Positions 47,273-56,997 are shown, numbered from the stretch's first letter. The stretch is DNA of 64,000 bases from Vibrio sp. 99-70-13A1 (GCF_013114625.1 NZ_VTXD01000013.1:62001-126000); one strand, 5' to 3'. Notes: generated by a model from the letters alone, not told the origin. Numbers and translations: made by a program.

Positions 47273-48145
47273 TTAGATGCAGAAATGGCAGTTTTCAGTA
47301 TCTAACCCATGCACACCTTGTCGAATAGCTAAGTGTTCTGCCCCAGCTTGAACGCCCATCTCATAACCTGCATTTAGAATCCCTTGATCCATAGTTAACC
47401 GTTTAACCGCAAACGCTTCTGGTGGAGCAATAACCTTAATGATCGCATCTTTAGGTGGGTTTCGGATGAACTCCAAAGATTGATTGTAGTTCTCAGCGCG
47501 CACAGCCATCGATTTTGCAATATTCGGATACTTTGACAGCAGCTTTTTGAGCATCCATTGATACTTCTGAGGTTTCATTTGATAGCTCAAAGGGTGAGAC
47601 AAAATCACGGTAATGTCACGAGCGCCGCGACGGTATGCTTCACGAACTGGGATAGAATCCGCCACTCCACCATCGGTATAACAGCCACCTGAAAAGCATG
47701 GCGTTTCACGGTAAGCAATGGGCAGAGCAGTGGTTGCTTCTACAACATTCGATAAGTTTTCAGGCTTAATATGGTAATAGTCAGCACTGCCAGTATCGAC
47801 ATTAGTAACAGCGGCAAGCAGTGGAACACTGGAGAATAATTGCTCACAGTTAAGCGGAAAACGGTTATTGGATTCATCCCATAACCACTTAACGTCCACT
47901 AAATTGCCACCTTTGGCAAAGCGAGTTGGGTTAAAGAAAACTTTGTCAGTCGCCATAGTCGTTATCACGTTATAGCTGCGCTTTGGCGCTTGAGATAAGT
48001 AACCAACAAGGTTAGACACACCAGCAGAGACGCCAATAGCAAAATCATATGGTCGAAAGTCTTCTTCCATAAAAGCATCCAATACTCCGGCGGCGAAGAT
48101 GCCTCTCATTGCTCCACCTTCTACAATTAATGCGCTTTTATTCAT
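47273..48145 (-). CDS. Patatin-like phospholipase (YjjU type)
   Basis: 290 residues from the Met at 48145 (MNKSALIVEGGAMRG). The longer frame to 48226 adds a hydrophobic, atypical leader. Oxyanion motif EGGAMRGIF, nucleophile GVSAG (about 43) and catalytic Asp in YTDGGVADS (about 160) give the Ser/Asp dyad of patatin lipases. The C-terminal region resembles the YjjU extension (DUF6363). Probably a cytoplasmic acyl hydrolase; no secretion signal. It lies downstream of katA on the same strand, but a terminator lies between. Confidence 0.85.
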   Translation of the reverse strand: MNKSALIVEGGAMRGIFAAGVLDAFMEEDFRPYDFAIGVSAGVSNLVGYLSQAPKRSYNVITTMATDKVFFNPTRFAKGGNLVDVKWLWDESNNRFPLNCEQLFSSVPLLAAVTNVDTGSADYYHIKPENLSNVVEATTALPIAYRETPCFSGGCYTDGGVADSIPVREAYRRGARDITVILSHPLSYQMKPQKYQWMLKKLLSKYPNIAKSMAVRAENYNQSLEFIRNPPKDAIIKVIAPPEAFAVKRLTMDQGILNAGYEMGVQAGAEHLAIRQGVHGLDTENCHFCI

Positions 48146-48301
48146 CTCAAACTCTACTGCTGTATCAACTAATGAGAGTAGGATAATCACATTTTTAACG
48201 TGAAGATAATGGGTTGAATTTATCATTTTGATAGGTAAAAGCTATTAACTATAAAACCTCAATAATTCATAAGATTAGGTAACAGACTGTTGAATACGCG
48301 A

Positions 48302-48342
48302 TCAAAAAAGGCCGCTGAGCGAGTAACTCACGACCTTTTGAT
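48302..48342 (-). terminator. Terminator after katA
   Basis: On the minus strand ATCAAAAGG...TGAG / CTCA...CCTTTTTTGAT form an interrupted stem; the U-rich arm fits an intrinsic terminator. Confidence 0.7.
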
Positions 48343-48361
48343 TAACAAGTCTAGTTAGCGA

Positions 48362-49813
48362 TTACGATTTAAATTCGCTCACATCGATTTCAAGCAATTT
48401 ACCGATGCCTTCGCCATATGCAGGATCAGCCTTGTAGCAGTGTTTAAGGTGACGAAGTTGAATTTCTTTAGGCACGCCACCTAAGTTACGCGCGGTGTTA
48501 TCAAACAAAATACCTTGCTGTTCTGCCGTCATTAAGCGGAACAAGTCACCCGGTTGTGAGAAGTAATCTTCATCTTCACGGTGGTTCCAATGATCAGCCG
48601 CGCCTTCTAGGTTTAGTGGCGGCTCTGCGAAATCGGGTTGCTCAGCCCATTGACCTTGATCGTTTGGCTCATAACCCAATGTGCCGCCGTGGTTACCATC
48701 AATACGCATTGCACCGTCGCGGTGGTAGCTGTGTACTGGGCAACGTGGCGCATTCACTGGAATATGGTGGTGATTCACACCCAAACGGTAACGCTGAGCA
48801 TCACCATAGGCAAACAAACGACCTTGTAGCATCTTGTCTGGAGAGAAGCTAATACCCGGAACCACACTTGCTGGGTTGAATGCCGATTGCTCGACTTCTG
48901 CGAAGAAGTTTTCTGGATTACGATTCAGTTCAAGCTCACCCACTTCAATTAATGGGTAATCAGCGTGCGGCCAGATCTTCGTTAAGTCGAATGGGTTGTA
49001 CGACACTTTTGAAGCGTCTGCTTCTGGCATGACTTGAACTTTAAGAGTCCATTTCGGGAAATCTTGGTTATCGATGCTTTCTAGCAAATCACGTTGGTGA
49101 CTTTCGCGATCATCACCAATTAACTGCCCAGCTTCTGCATCAGATAGGTTCTTAATACCTTGCTGAGATTTGAAGTGGAATTTAACCCAGAAACGCTCAT
49201 TGTCACTATTGATAAAGCTGAACGTGTGGCTACCAAAACCATGCATGTGGCGGTAAGTAGCAGGGATACCACGATCACTCATAACGATAGTAATTTGGTG
49301 AAGCGCTTCAGGTAGCGACGTCCAGAAATCCCAATTATTCTTCGCACTGCGCATGTTAGTGCGCGGATCACGTTTCACTGCGTGGTTTAGATCGGGGAAC
49401 TTCAGAGGATCACGTAAAAAGAACACTGGCGTATTGTTACCCACCATGTCCCAGTTACCTTCTTCAGTATAAAACTTCACAGCAAAACCGCGGATATCAC
49501 GTTCTGCATCCGCCGCACCGCGCTCACCTGCAACCGTTGTAAAACGAGCAAACAAGTCGGTTTTCTTACCCACTTCAGAGAACAATTTCGCTTTGGTGTA
49601 TTGGGTAATATCGTGCGTAACGGTAAACGTGCCATATGCCCCAGACCCTTTCGCGTGCATACGACGCTCTGGAATCACTTCGCGGTCAAAATGCGCCAGT
49701 TTCTCTAAAAACCAAACATCTTGAAGAAGTTGAGGTCCGCGCTTACCTGCAGTTTGAACATTCTGGTTATGTGCAACAGGGCAACCCGCTGCTGTGGTCA
49801 GTTTTTTACTCAT
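48362..49813 (-). CDS. katA: Monofunctional heme catalase KatA
   Basis: 483 residues from ATG 49813, with AAGGA 7 bases upstream; tandem Mets and a TTG lie just before. Small-subunit catalase pattern: distal His in [14 protein letters not shown] (about 57), Asn in [10 protein letters not shown] (about 130), proximal heme Tyr in [12 protein letters not shown] (about 340). It turns hydrogen peroxide into water and oxygen in the cytoplasm. No KatE-type C-terminal extension. An OxyR-type operator was not identified in the 300-base leader. Confidence 0.95.
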   Translation of the reverse strand: MSKKLTTAAGCPVAHNQNVQTAGKRGPQLLQDVWFLEKLAHFDREVIPERRMHAKGSGAYGTFTVTHDITQYTKAKLFSEVGKKTDLFARFTTVAGERGAADAERDIRGFAVKFYTEEGNWDMVGNNTPVFFLRDPLKFPDLNHAVKRDPRTNMRSAKNNWDFWTSLPEALHQITIVMSDRGIPATYRHMHGFGSHTFSFINSDNERFWVKFHFKSQQGIKNLSDAEAGQLIGDDRESHQRDLLESIDNQDFPKWTLKVQVMPEADASKVSYNPFDLTKIWPHADYPLIEVGELELNRNPENFFAEVEQSAFNPASVVPGISFSPDKMLQGRLFAYGDAQRYRLGVNHHHIPVNAPRCPVHSYHRDGAMRIDGNHGGTLGYEPNDQGQWAEQPDFAEPPLNLEGAADHWNHREDEDYFSQPGDLFRLMTAEQQGILFDNTARNLGGVPKEIQLRHLKHCYKADPAYGEGIGKLLEIDVSEFKS

Positions 49814-50056
49814 CATCAATTCCTTATCACTTTTTAAAGTGCACCAATCATTGATGCACCTTTACTTCGGCGTGAGCTTCTGTGTAAAGGCATTTGTCAC
49901 ACAAAACCACTCAACCAATAAGGGTATAGAATAAGCTTGAGTTAAAGTAAAATATAATTGTTTGTATTTATCGTTATCATGGGTAAAACCTATCGAAATA
50001 ATGATCCAAATCATAATCACCCAATATTGATAAAAACATTTACAATATAAAAATCA
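49814..50056. other. katA promoter region
   Basis: AT-rich leader of katA with no small ORF. TTGATAAAAACATTTACAATAT near 50025-50050 could hold promoter elements on the minus strand. No clear OxyR or Fur site recognised. Confidence 0.35.
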
Positions 50057-50098
50057 TGAACTTACACTAATTTACATTGTTAAATCAGTGTAAGTTCA
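50057..50098 (-). terminator. 42-base near-perfect hairpin after the glycerate kinase gene
   Basis: 12-bp arms TGAACTTACACT (50057-50068) / AGTGTAAGTTCA (50087-50098); inside the loop ATTTA and TAAAT can pair further. On the minus strand it is followed by TGATTTTTATA, so it fits a terminator of the glycerate kinase gene. The stem is long and GC-poor for a terminator, so a protein site is the alternative. Confidence 0.65.
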
Positions 50099-50114
50099 TT
50101 CTGACAGAAATGTC

Positions 50115-51287
50115 TTATTTACTCGATATTGTGTGACCTAACCTTAAAGTCGCAGCAATATTTCTTGCCGTTCTCGTTAAGTTAAGTTCCGCCTCTTGTA
50201 ATACTTTTGATAAAGCCTGCGGTGATCTTACTGTCCCAAACAAACTGCTCATTTCACCGTAAAGCGCTTCTACTTCGGTACCTAATGAACCAGCAATACC
50301 TATGGTTGGAATACCTTGCAAACTCGCGCGTTTAGCGATGCCATAAGGCGCTTTTCCTTGTAGAGTTTGATTGTCCATTTGACCTTCGCCTGTGATCAAA
50401 AGGTCAGCCCCTTTTAAGACTCGATCAGCTTGTAATACATCGAGTACCATCTCGATACCGGGTTTAATTTGCATATTAAATATCAAACCTAACCCTAGCG
50501 GTGCTCCTCCAGCCGCGCCATAACTTGTGCGCTCTGATATAGGCTCCTCTCCACAAACACAACCTTGCATTTCTGCTACCTGAGCAAAATGCGCGAGTGC
50601 GTTATCAAGCATCAAGACTTGTTCTGGGTTTGCCCCTTTTTGTGGACCGAATATATGGCTTGCTCCGTTATCTCCACATAGTGGATTATCTACATCGCAC
50701 GCGACAACCAGATTTATGTCAGCACAGATCGCATCGACATTAGACAAGTCGATGGCTGCTAATTCGGCTAGCGCTGCGCCACCGCGGCTCAGCTCTTGTC
50801 CATTACTATCGAATAGACGACCACCTAATGCTTGAACAATACCGGCGCCACCATCATTTGTAGCGCTTCCACCTAACCCTAAAATAATAGTTTTCGCACC
50901 TTGCGCGGCGGCTTCTAAAATCAGTTGACCAGTACCAAAAGAGGAAGCAATTAACGGATCTCGCAGCTCAGGTGTCAGTAAATCCAAACCCGATGCAGCG
51001 GCAATTTCAATAAGTGCGGTTTTATTCGGATTACGATCTGACGTTTCAAGCATTGCCCATTCAGCATGAACTTTATCACCCAATGGCCCTTCCACCTCAA
51101 GCGCTCGCTTTTGCCCCGTTAAGCCCTGCAACAACACATCTACCGTACCCTCACCGCCATCAGCTAAAGGTAGAGTCACGTAATCAGCATCTGGGAATAT
51201 TTCTCGAAAGCCTTTCTCAATGCATGCCGCCACTGAAACTGCGGTCAATGATTCTTTAAATGAGTCTGGTGCAATAACAATCTTCAT
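50115..51287 (-). CDS. Glycerate kinase (GarK/GlxK family)
   Basis: 390 residues. Opening MKIVIAPDSFKESLTA, LADGGEGTVDVL, LGLGGSATNDGGAG (about 132-145) and CDVDNPLCG are the type-I glycerate kinase pattern. It phosphorylates D-glycerate in the cytoplasm. It lies last on the minus strand of the threonate-type cluster, with a hairpin (51402-51443) between it and gntP. Glycerate is not an intermediate of the OtnK route, so its presence suggests a second substrate or a side branch. garK versus glxK cannot be told apart here. Confidence 0.88.
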   Translation of the reverse strand: MKIVIAPDSFKESLTAVSVAACIEKGFREIFPDADYVTLPLADGGEGTVDVLLQGLTGQKRALEVEGPLGDKVHAEWAMLETSDRNPNKTALIEIAAASGLDLLTPELRDPLIASSFGTGQLILEAAAQGAKTIILGLGGSATNDGGAGIVQALGGRLFDSNGQELSRGGAALAELAAIDLSNVDAICADINLVVACDVDNPLCGDNGASHIFGPQKGANPEQVLMLDNALAHFAQVAEMQGCVCGEEPISERTSYGAAGGAPLGLGLIFNMQIKPGIEMVLDVLQADRVLKGADLLITGEGQMDNQTLQGKAPYGIAKRASLQGIPTIGIAGSLGTEVEALYGEMSSLFGTVRSPQALSKVLQEAELNLTRTARNIAATLRLGHTISSK

Positions 51288-51401
51288 ACTGATAGATCCA
51301 AAGGAATATAAATTTTGATAAGTAATGAAAAGCTAAAGTATTGGAAACCAAAAATACTGATAACTAAAAGTAGTGGTGACTAAAAATAATAGAAACCAAA
51401 A

Positions 51402-51443
51402 TGCCTCTATGGCAGATCAGCAAGCTAATCAAACATAGAGGCA
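51402..51443 (-). terminator. Terminator-like hairpin after gntP
   Basis: 10-bp perfect arms TGCCTCTATG (51402-51411) / CATAGAGGCA (51434-51443) with a 22-base loop; minus-strand U run TTTTGG follows. May partly separate glycerate kinase from the rest of the operon. Confidence 0.6.
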
Positions 51444-51462
51444 GTATAAAAGGGAAATAATA

Positions 51463-52917
51463 TTAGTGAGTTACAGCAGTCTCAACTTGTGATTTTTCTT
51501 TGCTTTTTAGCCATACAAGGAGAGCACCTAACACTGCAATTGGAATCAAAGGATCAATCAAGGTTCCACCTTTACCAAACACTAGGTTAAGAATCATGAT
51601 GATACTTGCACCAATTGCCCAAGCGATGGTTGAAGACACCGACCAGATCTTGATTTGGTCTGCAAGTTCAGTAATGCCTAACGTACGGTTGATGATGTGG
51701 AAGTATGAATCGTTCAAGTGAGAAAAGCCTACTGGACCTACTGCACAAGCAAGAGCTACAAACACAGGGTCTAGACCTAGAGTCTCTACTAAAGGCAATG
51801 TCATGGTTGCAGCAACCATCATAGATGCTGTTGCTGAACCTTGAATTAGACGAAGCATTGAAGCAATGGCTAATGGTACAAGTAATGGTGGAATACCACT
51901 GCTTGCAATAGCCTCAGCGACTTGAGGACCAGCACCAGATGCTTTTAGTACCGCACCCATTGCCCCACCACAACCCGTCACAACAAGAATCAAACCGGTA
52001 GTAGACAGTGCATCATCCATTGAGCTAACCATATCTTTACGTTCGATGTGGCGGGTAAGACCATAAAGCGCCATAAGTACACCGACCCCTACCGCAACCA
52101 CTGGATTACCAATCAACGAAATTACCATGTGCATTGCGCTATCACCTTGACCAACAAGCGTGTTGATTAGGATGAATGCAATTGGAAGAAGAATAGGACC
52201 AAAAGATAAGAAGTTACTTGGTAGTTCTTTGTCGTCCGTTTCTTTTACTTTTTCTAGGTTTGCCCAATCAGCTTGGTTAGTGATCCATGTTTCACCATTT
52301 GGCACACGGTAGTATTCATTACCTACGCGGCGAATGTAAATCATAGAAAGCAGCATCATAGGGATAGAAACCATCAAGCCCCACAACATATATTCGCCTA
52401 GGTCTACACCAAGAATACCGGCTACGGCAACTGGTCCCGGTGTTGGTGGCACAAGTGCGTGTGTAATCAGTAGACCAAGAGCCAGAGTCACACCTAGACC
52501 CACTGCTGATTTACCTGTGTCTCGTGAAATTGCGCGAACAAGGGAATGTAAAATGATGTACGCAGAATCACAAAAAACGGGAATCGCAACTAATACGCCA
52601 GTAAAGCCCAGAGCTAAGTCTTCACGACCTTTACCACATAGCTTTACAAACGTTTTTGCCATTCTTACCGCAGCACCAGAACGCTCAAAACATGCACCCA
52701 TGATTACGCCAAACGCGATAATCAAACCAATGCCACCAAGCACACCACCAAAGCCCGCTTTGATCGCATTAATTAAATCGGTTGGTGCCATACCTGCAAA
52801 TAAACCCATGATGATACTGGCAATAATCATAGCAAGAGCGACTGGGATTCTCGTTTTAATGATCATACCCATCATGGCTAAGATGCCAATTATAATGCCT
52901 ATCAGTGCTCCATCCAT
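51463..52917 (-). CDS. GntP-family sugar-acid permease
   Basis: 484 residues, about 12-14 membrane helices. Family patterns GFGGVLGGIGLIIAFGVIMG (about 55-74), LVPPTPGPVAVAGILGVDLG (about 155) and SATASMMVAA are visible. GntP members import gluconate and related acid sugars with protons. Within an otn/ltn cluster the likely substrate is L-threonate or a related four-carbon acid; that is inference. It sits downstream of otnI with a 190-base gap rich in TTGTTG triplets. Confidence 0.88.
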   Translation of the reverse strand: MDGALIGIIIGILAMMGMIIKTRIPVALAMIIASIIMGLFAGMAPTDLINAIKAGFGGVLGGIGLIIAFGVIMGACFERSGAAVRMAKTFVKLCGKGREDLALGFTGVLVAIPVFCDSAYIILHSLVRAISRDTGKSAVGLGVTLALGLLITHALVPPTPGPVAVAGILGVDLGEYMLWGLMVSIPMMLLSMIYIRRVGNEYYRVPNGETWITNQADWANLEKVKETDDKELPSNFLSFGPILLPIAFILINTLVGQGDSAMHMVISLIGNPVVAVGVGVLMALYGLTRHIERKDMVSSMDDALSTTGLILVVTGCGGAMGAVLKASGAGPQVAEAIASSGIPPLLVPLAIASMLRLIQGSATASMMVAATMTLPLVETLGLDPVFVALACAVGPVGFSHLNDSYFHIINRTLGITELADQIKIWSVSSTIAWAIGASIIMILNLVFGKGGTLIDPLIPIAVLGALLVWLKSKEKSQVETAVTH

Positions 52918-53107
52918 TTTATGTTCCTTCTGTTTCTTATTGTTGTGTTTATGTAGGGGTGCTCGTGAGCGAACGTATCACTCACGAATCTTTATAATTT
53001 TATTGTTATTACAGGTGTCGCTATTGTTGTTGCCGTTATCGTTATTAAGATTGCAGCAGTTGTTGTTACTGCTTAATGCTGAACGTTAAATACGTAACGG
53101 ATTAGCT
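52918..53107. other. Low-complexity spacer between otnI and gntP
   Basis: Poly-TTG/GTTATT tract (about 53000-53080) with no ORF in the annotated direction. No terminator; the operon may continue across it. Confidence 0.5.
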
Positions 53108-53884
53108 TTATAGGTAAGGTTTCACCCAACCAAGCCCCTCTTCAGTGGTGCCTTTAGGGTTATATTCGCAGCCAATCCAGCCTTGATACCCTGAGTCATC
53201 CAGCACATTAAATAAGTGCGGGTAATTCAATTCACCTTCAGAGGGCTCGTGCCTTTCTGGCACTGAAGCAATTTGGATATGGCCGGTATAAGCCGCCACT
53301 TCACGGATCAAAGTACTTAGGTCACCATCCATTATCTGTGCATGGTACAAATCAAGTTGCAGCTTCACATTTGGTCTGTCTACTAACTTAATCAACTCAA
53401 CAGCTTCACGCTGATGCGCTACAAAATAGTTCGGTGCATCACGGCTATTAAGTGGTTCAATCATCAGTTCAATGCCTTGCGCAGCAAATTTATCCGCGGC
53501 AAATCGAATGTTTGAAATGAAAGTTTCTACATGCTGTTGCCTTGTAAAATTAGCGTCCATCAAACCTGACATTGCATGTACTTTTTTGCAGCCTAAAGCC
53601 TTCGCATACATAAGTGCAGTGTCGACACTGTTTTTGAACTCATCTTCACGACCAGGGATTGCCGCGAAACCACGCTCACCCGCATCCCAATCACCTGGAG
53701 GCATATTGAAAAGTGCCTGTTCAAAACCGAATTTTTGCATTTTTCCAGCAAGAACATCTGCTTCGAACGCATACGGAAAGAGGTACTCCACAGCTTTGAA
53801 TCCTGCTTGATGTGCTTTTTCAAAACGCTCCAGAAATGGTACTTCTGTGAATAACATGGTTAGATTTGCTGCGAATTTTGCCAT
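53108..53884 (-). CDS. otnI: 2-oxo-tetronate isomerase OtnI (hydroxypyruvate isomerase family)
   Basis: 258 residues, TIM-barrel of the Hyi/AP-endonuclease-like superfamily. MIEPLNSRDAPNY (about 139-151) holds the metal-binding Glu, with LQLDLYHAQIMDG and a late Glu in GCEYNPKG (about 238). In the L-threonate route OtnI turns 2-oxo-tetronate into 3-oxo-tetronate. The start overlaps the otnC stop (TAATG), so the two are co-translated. By itself it could be called a hydroxypyruvate isomerase; the neighbours favour OtnI. Confidence 0.88.
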   Translation of the reverse strand: MAKFAANLTMLFTEVPFLERFEKAHQAGFKAVEYLFPYAFEADVLAGKMQKFGFEQALFNMPPGDWDAGERGFAAIPGREDEFKNSVDTALMYAKALGCKKVHAMSGLMDANFTRQQHVETFISNIRFAADKFAAQGIELMIEPLNSRDAPNYFVAHQREAVELIKLVDRPNVKLQLDLYHAQIMDGDLSTLIREVAAYTGHIQIASVPERHEPSEGELNYPHLFNVLDDSGYQGWIGCEYNPKGTTEEGLGWVKPYL

Positions 53885-54531
53885 TATTTGCCTCTCCCTT
53901 TTAAGTCCGTTACTTCTTCATCAGTGAGGTAGCGGATCTCTCTATCTTTTAGTAAGAACGCCAATTTAGCGGTCTCTTCTAGCTCTTCTGCATTATCAAC
54001 GGCATCAATAAAATCGGTACCGGTTACGACAGGGCCGTGGTTCGCTAACAAGAATGCTCGGTAATCACCTGCTCTTTTCGCCAGTTCTTCAGCGATTTGT
54101 GGATCGCCAGGGCGCAAATAAGGAATCACCGGTAACTCACCAATTCGCATCACGAAATACGGCGTAAACGCCCTAATTGCATTGTTTCGGTCTAACCCTT
54201 CCAGACACGACAATGCCGTTAAATAAGTAGAATGCAGGTGAACAATCGCATTGCATACAGGATTATTACGGTAAATGGCTAAATGGAATGCCGCTTCTTT
54301 TGATGGTTTTTTTCCAGAGAGATGATTGCCATCGATATCAACAACGGATAATTCCTCAGCAACAAGGCGACCAAAAGAAGACCCCGTTGGCGTTGCTAAA
54401 AAGTGACCATTGGGTAATTTGATAGACAAATTGCCTGCCCCGCCGGTCGCGTAACCACGCTCAAACATAGAACGAGCGAGCGTGACCATTTGCTCTCTTA
54501 ATTGCTGCTCGTTCATCATAATTTCACTCAT
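53884..54531 (-). CDS. otnC: 3-oxo-tetronate-4-phosphate decarboxylase OtnC (class II aldolase fold)
   Basis: 215 residues. Zinc ligands in VHLHSTYLTALS (about 98-100) and the later LANHGPVV (about 160); GGAGNLSIKLPNG is the class II aldolase opening. In the established pathway it decarboxylates 3-oxo-tetronate 4-phosphate to dihydroxyacetone phosphate. Lies 11 bases after otnK and overlaps otnI. Confidence 0.9.
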   Translation of the reverse strand: MSEIMMNEQQLREQMVTLARSMFERGYATGGAGNLSIKLPNGHFLATPTGSSFGRLVAEELSVVDIDGNHLSGKKPSKEAAFHLAIYRNNPVCNAIVHLHSTYLTALSCLEGLDRNNAIRAFTPYFVMRIGELPVIPYLRPGDPQIAEELAKRAGDYRAFLLANHGPVVTGTDFIDAVDNAEELEETAKLAFLLKDREIRYLTDEEVTDLKGRGK

Positions 54532-54542
54532 CTGAACCTCGC

Positions 54543-55799
54543 TTATGAAAAGAATGACTGCGCTTTAGCAAAAAAGTTTTCGTCACCAAAATTGCCAGAT
54601 TTAAGCGCCAATGAAAGATCACCCTCAACGGATTTCACCCAAGGCACACCCGGCGCAATTTGAGGACCGATATGGAAACCTTTTACCGCTAAACTTTGAG
54701 TCACAACCCCTGAGGTTTCACCACCAGCGACGATAAAGTTTTTCACACCGTGTTGTTGCAGCGTGATAGCTAATTGACTAAAGAACTGCTCAACCGCATG
54801 GCTTGAAGCTTGCGCACCAAATTCTTCTTGAATCGCTTTAAGTGCAGCGGCATCTGCGGTTGCGTATACCAAAGGTGCAAATTCACTTTGGCTATGAGTC
54901 ATCACCCAATCGAAGACTTCATTGGTGTATTGCTCATTGGTTAAGCAAGCTTTCACATCGATAGCAAAATGAGGAGCAAGTTGTTTGTACGTAGTAACTT
55001 GTTGATTAGTCATGACCGAACAAGATCCAGAGAAAATAACGGTCGGCGCTTTTACTGGGCTGCCGGCATGCTTTGCATCACTTTGGTCGGCTAGATGTTC
55101 CGTCCAGTTTTTGGCAATACCTGACGCTAAGCCTGAGCCACCAGTGACGAGCTTCAATGATTTAGCAGCTTGCCCTAGTGTCACTAAATGTTCGGCATTA
55201 AAAGCATCAACTACCGCATAGCGATTCCCTTGGGTTTTTAACTCTTCAAAATGAGTAGTGACAGCATCAGAACCTTGTTCAATCGTTTGGAAATTGACCA
55301 AGCCAGAAACACCTTTCGATTGTGCGTCCATCATCCGAACTACGCTCGAATCTGTCATTGGGGTAACGGGATGATTGCGCATCCCTGAATCACTTAATAA
55401 CTCACCAAAAACAAACAAGTGACCGTTATAAACAGTTCGTCCATTAACAGGCAAGGCGGGACAAACCATAGTGAAAGATTCACCAAGCTCTTCCAAAAGA
55501 GCATCCGTTACTGGACCAATATTGCCTTCAGCAGTACTGTCGAACGTAGAGCAATATTTGAAGTAAAACTGTTGGCACCCTTGAGATTCAAGCCATTTAA
55601 GTGCAGCTACTGAATCAGTTATCGCCTCATCTACCGGACAAGAGCGAGATTTAAGGCTGATGACTACCGCGTCTGCCGCTGCATCAAAATCGCCCGTAGG
55701 AATGCCATTTAATTGAATGGTGCGCATACCGTTTTCAACTAGGAAACCAGCAATATCTGTTGCGCCTGTAAAGTCGTCTGCAATAACACCTAATAACAT
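54543..55799 (-). CDS. otnK: 3-oxo-tetronate kinase OtnK (DUF1537 family)
   Basis: 418 residues. N-domain GVIADDFTGATDIAGFL (about 4-20) and KYCSTFDST (about 80), and C-domain NFIVAGGETSGVVTQSL (about 360) are the acid-sugar kinase signature. It phosphorylates 3-oxo-tetronate at C4 with ATP. Only 2 bases separate it from ltnD upstream. The DUF1537 family also includes threonate and erythronate kinases, but gene order ltnD-otnK-otnC-otnI fits OtnK. Confidence 0.92.
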   Translation of the reverse strand: MLLGVIADDFTGATDIAGFLVENGMRTIQLNGIPTGDFDAAADAVVISLKSRSCPVDEAITDSVAALKWLESQGCQQFYFKYCSTFDSTAEGNIGPVTDALLEELGESFTMVCPALPVNGRTVYNGHLFVFGELLSDSGMRNHPVTPMTDSSVVRMMDAQSKGVSGLVNFQTIEQGSDAVTTHFEELKTQGNRYAVVDAFNAEHLVTLGQAAKSLKLVTGGSGLASGIAKNWTEHLADQSDAKHAGSPVKAPTVIFSGSCSVMTNQQVTTYKQLAPHFAIDVKACLTNEQYTNEVFDWVMTHSQSEFAPLVYATADAAALKAIQEEFGAQASSHAVEQFFSQLAITLQQHGVKNFIVAGGETSGVVTQSLAVKGFHIGPQIAPGVPWVKSVEGDLSLALKSGNFGDENFFAKAQSFFS

Positions 55800-55801
55800 G
55801 A

Positions 55802-56716
55802 TTATTTCTCCACTTTCGGCGCATTCACACCCGGTAAGTCAATGCCTTGGAATACTTTGATAACAGCACTGTCGTCTTCTTGACCAAAACCAGCATTACT
55901 CGCACTCACAAACATATTCAATGCGGCACTTGATAGCGGTAAAGGGAACTTCAAGTCTTGAGCTGTATCAGAAACTAAATTGAGATCCTTAACAAAAATG
56001 TCGACCATTGATTTAGGAGAGTAGTCACCGTCAACCACATGTTTCATGCGGTTTTCGAACATCCAAGAATTACCCGCAGCGTTAGTGACTACGTCATACA
56101 TCAAATCAAGCGGGATGTTTGCTCTTGCCGCTAATGCCATCGCTTCTGCGCCAGCAGCAATATGAACACCAGCCAGTAGTTGATGGATGATCTTCACTGT
56201 CGCACCAAGACCAATCGCTTCACCAATGTTGTAAACTTTTGCCGCGGTGGCATCGAGTACTGGAGTCAATGCTTCGAATGTGCTCACAGCACCAGAAGCC
56301 ATGATTGTCATCTCGCCCGATTCTGCCTTTACTGCACCTCCGGAAACCGGCGCATCGAGCATCACAAGACCATATTCAGATAACTGAGCCTCGATTTGCT
56401 TTGCATCTTCTGCAGAAATCGTAGCTGACACCATCACTGGGGTATTCGGCTTCAATGCTCCTGCCAAACCCGTTTTAAATAACACAGTGTTTACCTGCGC
56501 AGCATTCACAACTAATACCAAAACCGAATCTAGCTTGTCTGCAAACTCTACCGCACTGGTCGATACCGCTTTTGCACCATATTCACCTAAGGTTTCAAGC
56601 GCTTGAGGGTTCAAGTCGAAACCATATACATCAAGCCCTGCACGCACACATGACTTTGCAGCGCCCATTCCCATGGAACCTAAACCGATAACACCAACAG
56701 ATTGAACTTCACTCAT
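55802..56716 (-). CDS. ltnD: L-threonate dehydrogenase LtnD (beta-hydroxyacid dehydrogenase family)
   Basis: 304 residues. NAD-binding GVIGLGSMGMGAAKSC (about 8-23), substrate motif DAPVSGGAVKAESG (about 122-135) and catalytic Lys in GATVKIIHQLL (about 173). It oxidises the C2 hydroxyl of L-threonate with NAD+, the first step of the pathway. First gene of the minus-strand operon, divergent from the DeoR-type regulator. Tartronate-semialdehyde reductase is a relative and the main alternative. Confidence 0.9.
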   Translation of the reverse strand: MSEVQSVGVIGLGSMGMGAAKSCVRAGLDVYGFDLNPQALETLGEYGAKAVSTSAVEFADKLDSVLVLVVNAAQVNTVLFKTGLAGALKPNTPVMVSATISAEDAKQIEAQLSEYGLVMLDAPVSGGAVKAESGEMTIMASGAVSTFEALTPVLDATAAKVYNIGEAIGLGATVKIIHQLLAGVHIAAGAEAMALAARANIPLDLMYDVVTNAAGNSWMFENRMKHVVDGDYSPKSMVDIFVKDLNLVSDTAQDLKFPLPLSSAALNMFVSASNAGFGQEDDSAVIKVFQGIDLPGVNAPKVEK

Positions 56717-56774
56717 AACAGGATGCCTTTCACGTAATTATTAAATTCTATATTTTGTTAATTCTTGTTTATGT

Positions 56775-56944
56775 TTGTGATTATATGTGAAGCAACCGAG
56801 TGCGACTTAGTGACAAGTCACATTTTTAACAAAAGTTAACATAAAAAGATGATTTACTCCTTTGTAGGCACTGAAAAACAGTATTCACAGCCGTTGTCAC
56901 AGTTCGAGTAACTATTTCACAACAGATATTCACATATGTTCACA
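56775..56944. promoter_or_regulatory. Hexamer clusters TGTGA / TTCACA between ltnD and the DeoR-type gene
   Basis: TTCACA at 56884, 56916, 56929 and 56939, and GTCACA at 56896, all just before the regulator. TGTGA at 56776 and 56786 near ltnD (10-bp period), plus palindrome GTGACAAGTCAC at 56810-56821. DeoR-type repressors often bind repeated short sites; this is a candidate operator array for the cluster. Confidence 0.55.
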
Positions 56945-56997
56945 ACGTGAGGAAAGATTGATAGGATGATGAAAAATAAGAACATAGAAGAATAATC

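Noticed and set aside
56810-56821. GTGACAAGTCAC as a CRP site
   Set aside because: The half-sites are 4 bases apart instead of the 6 required between TGTGA and TCACA, so it does not fit CRP.
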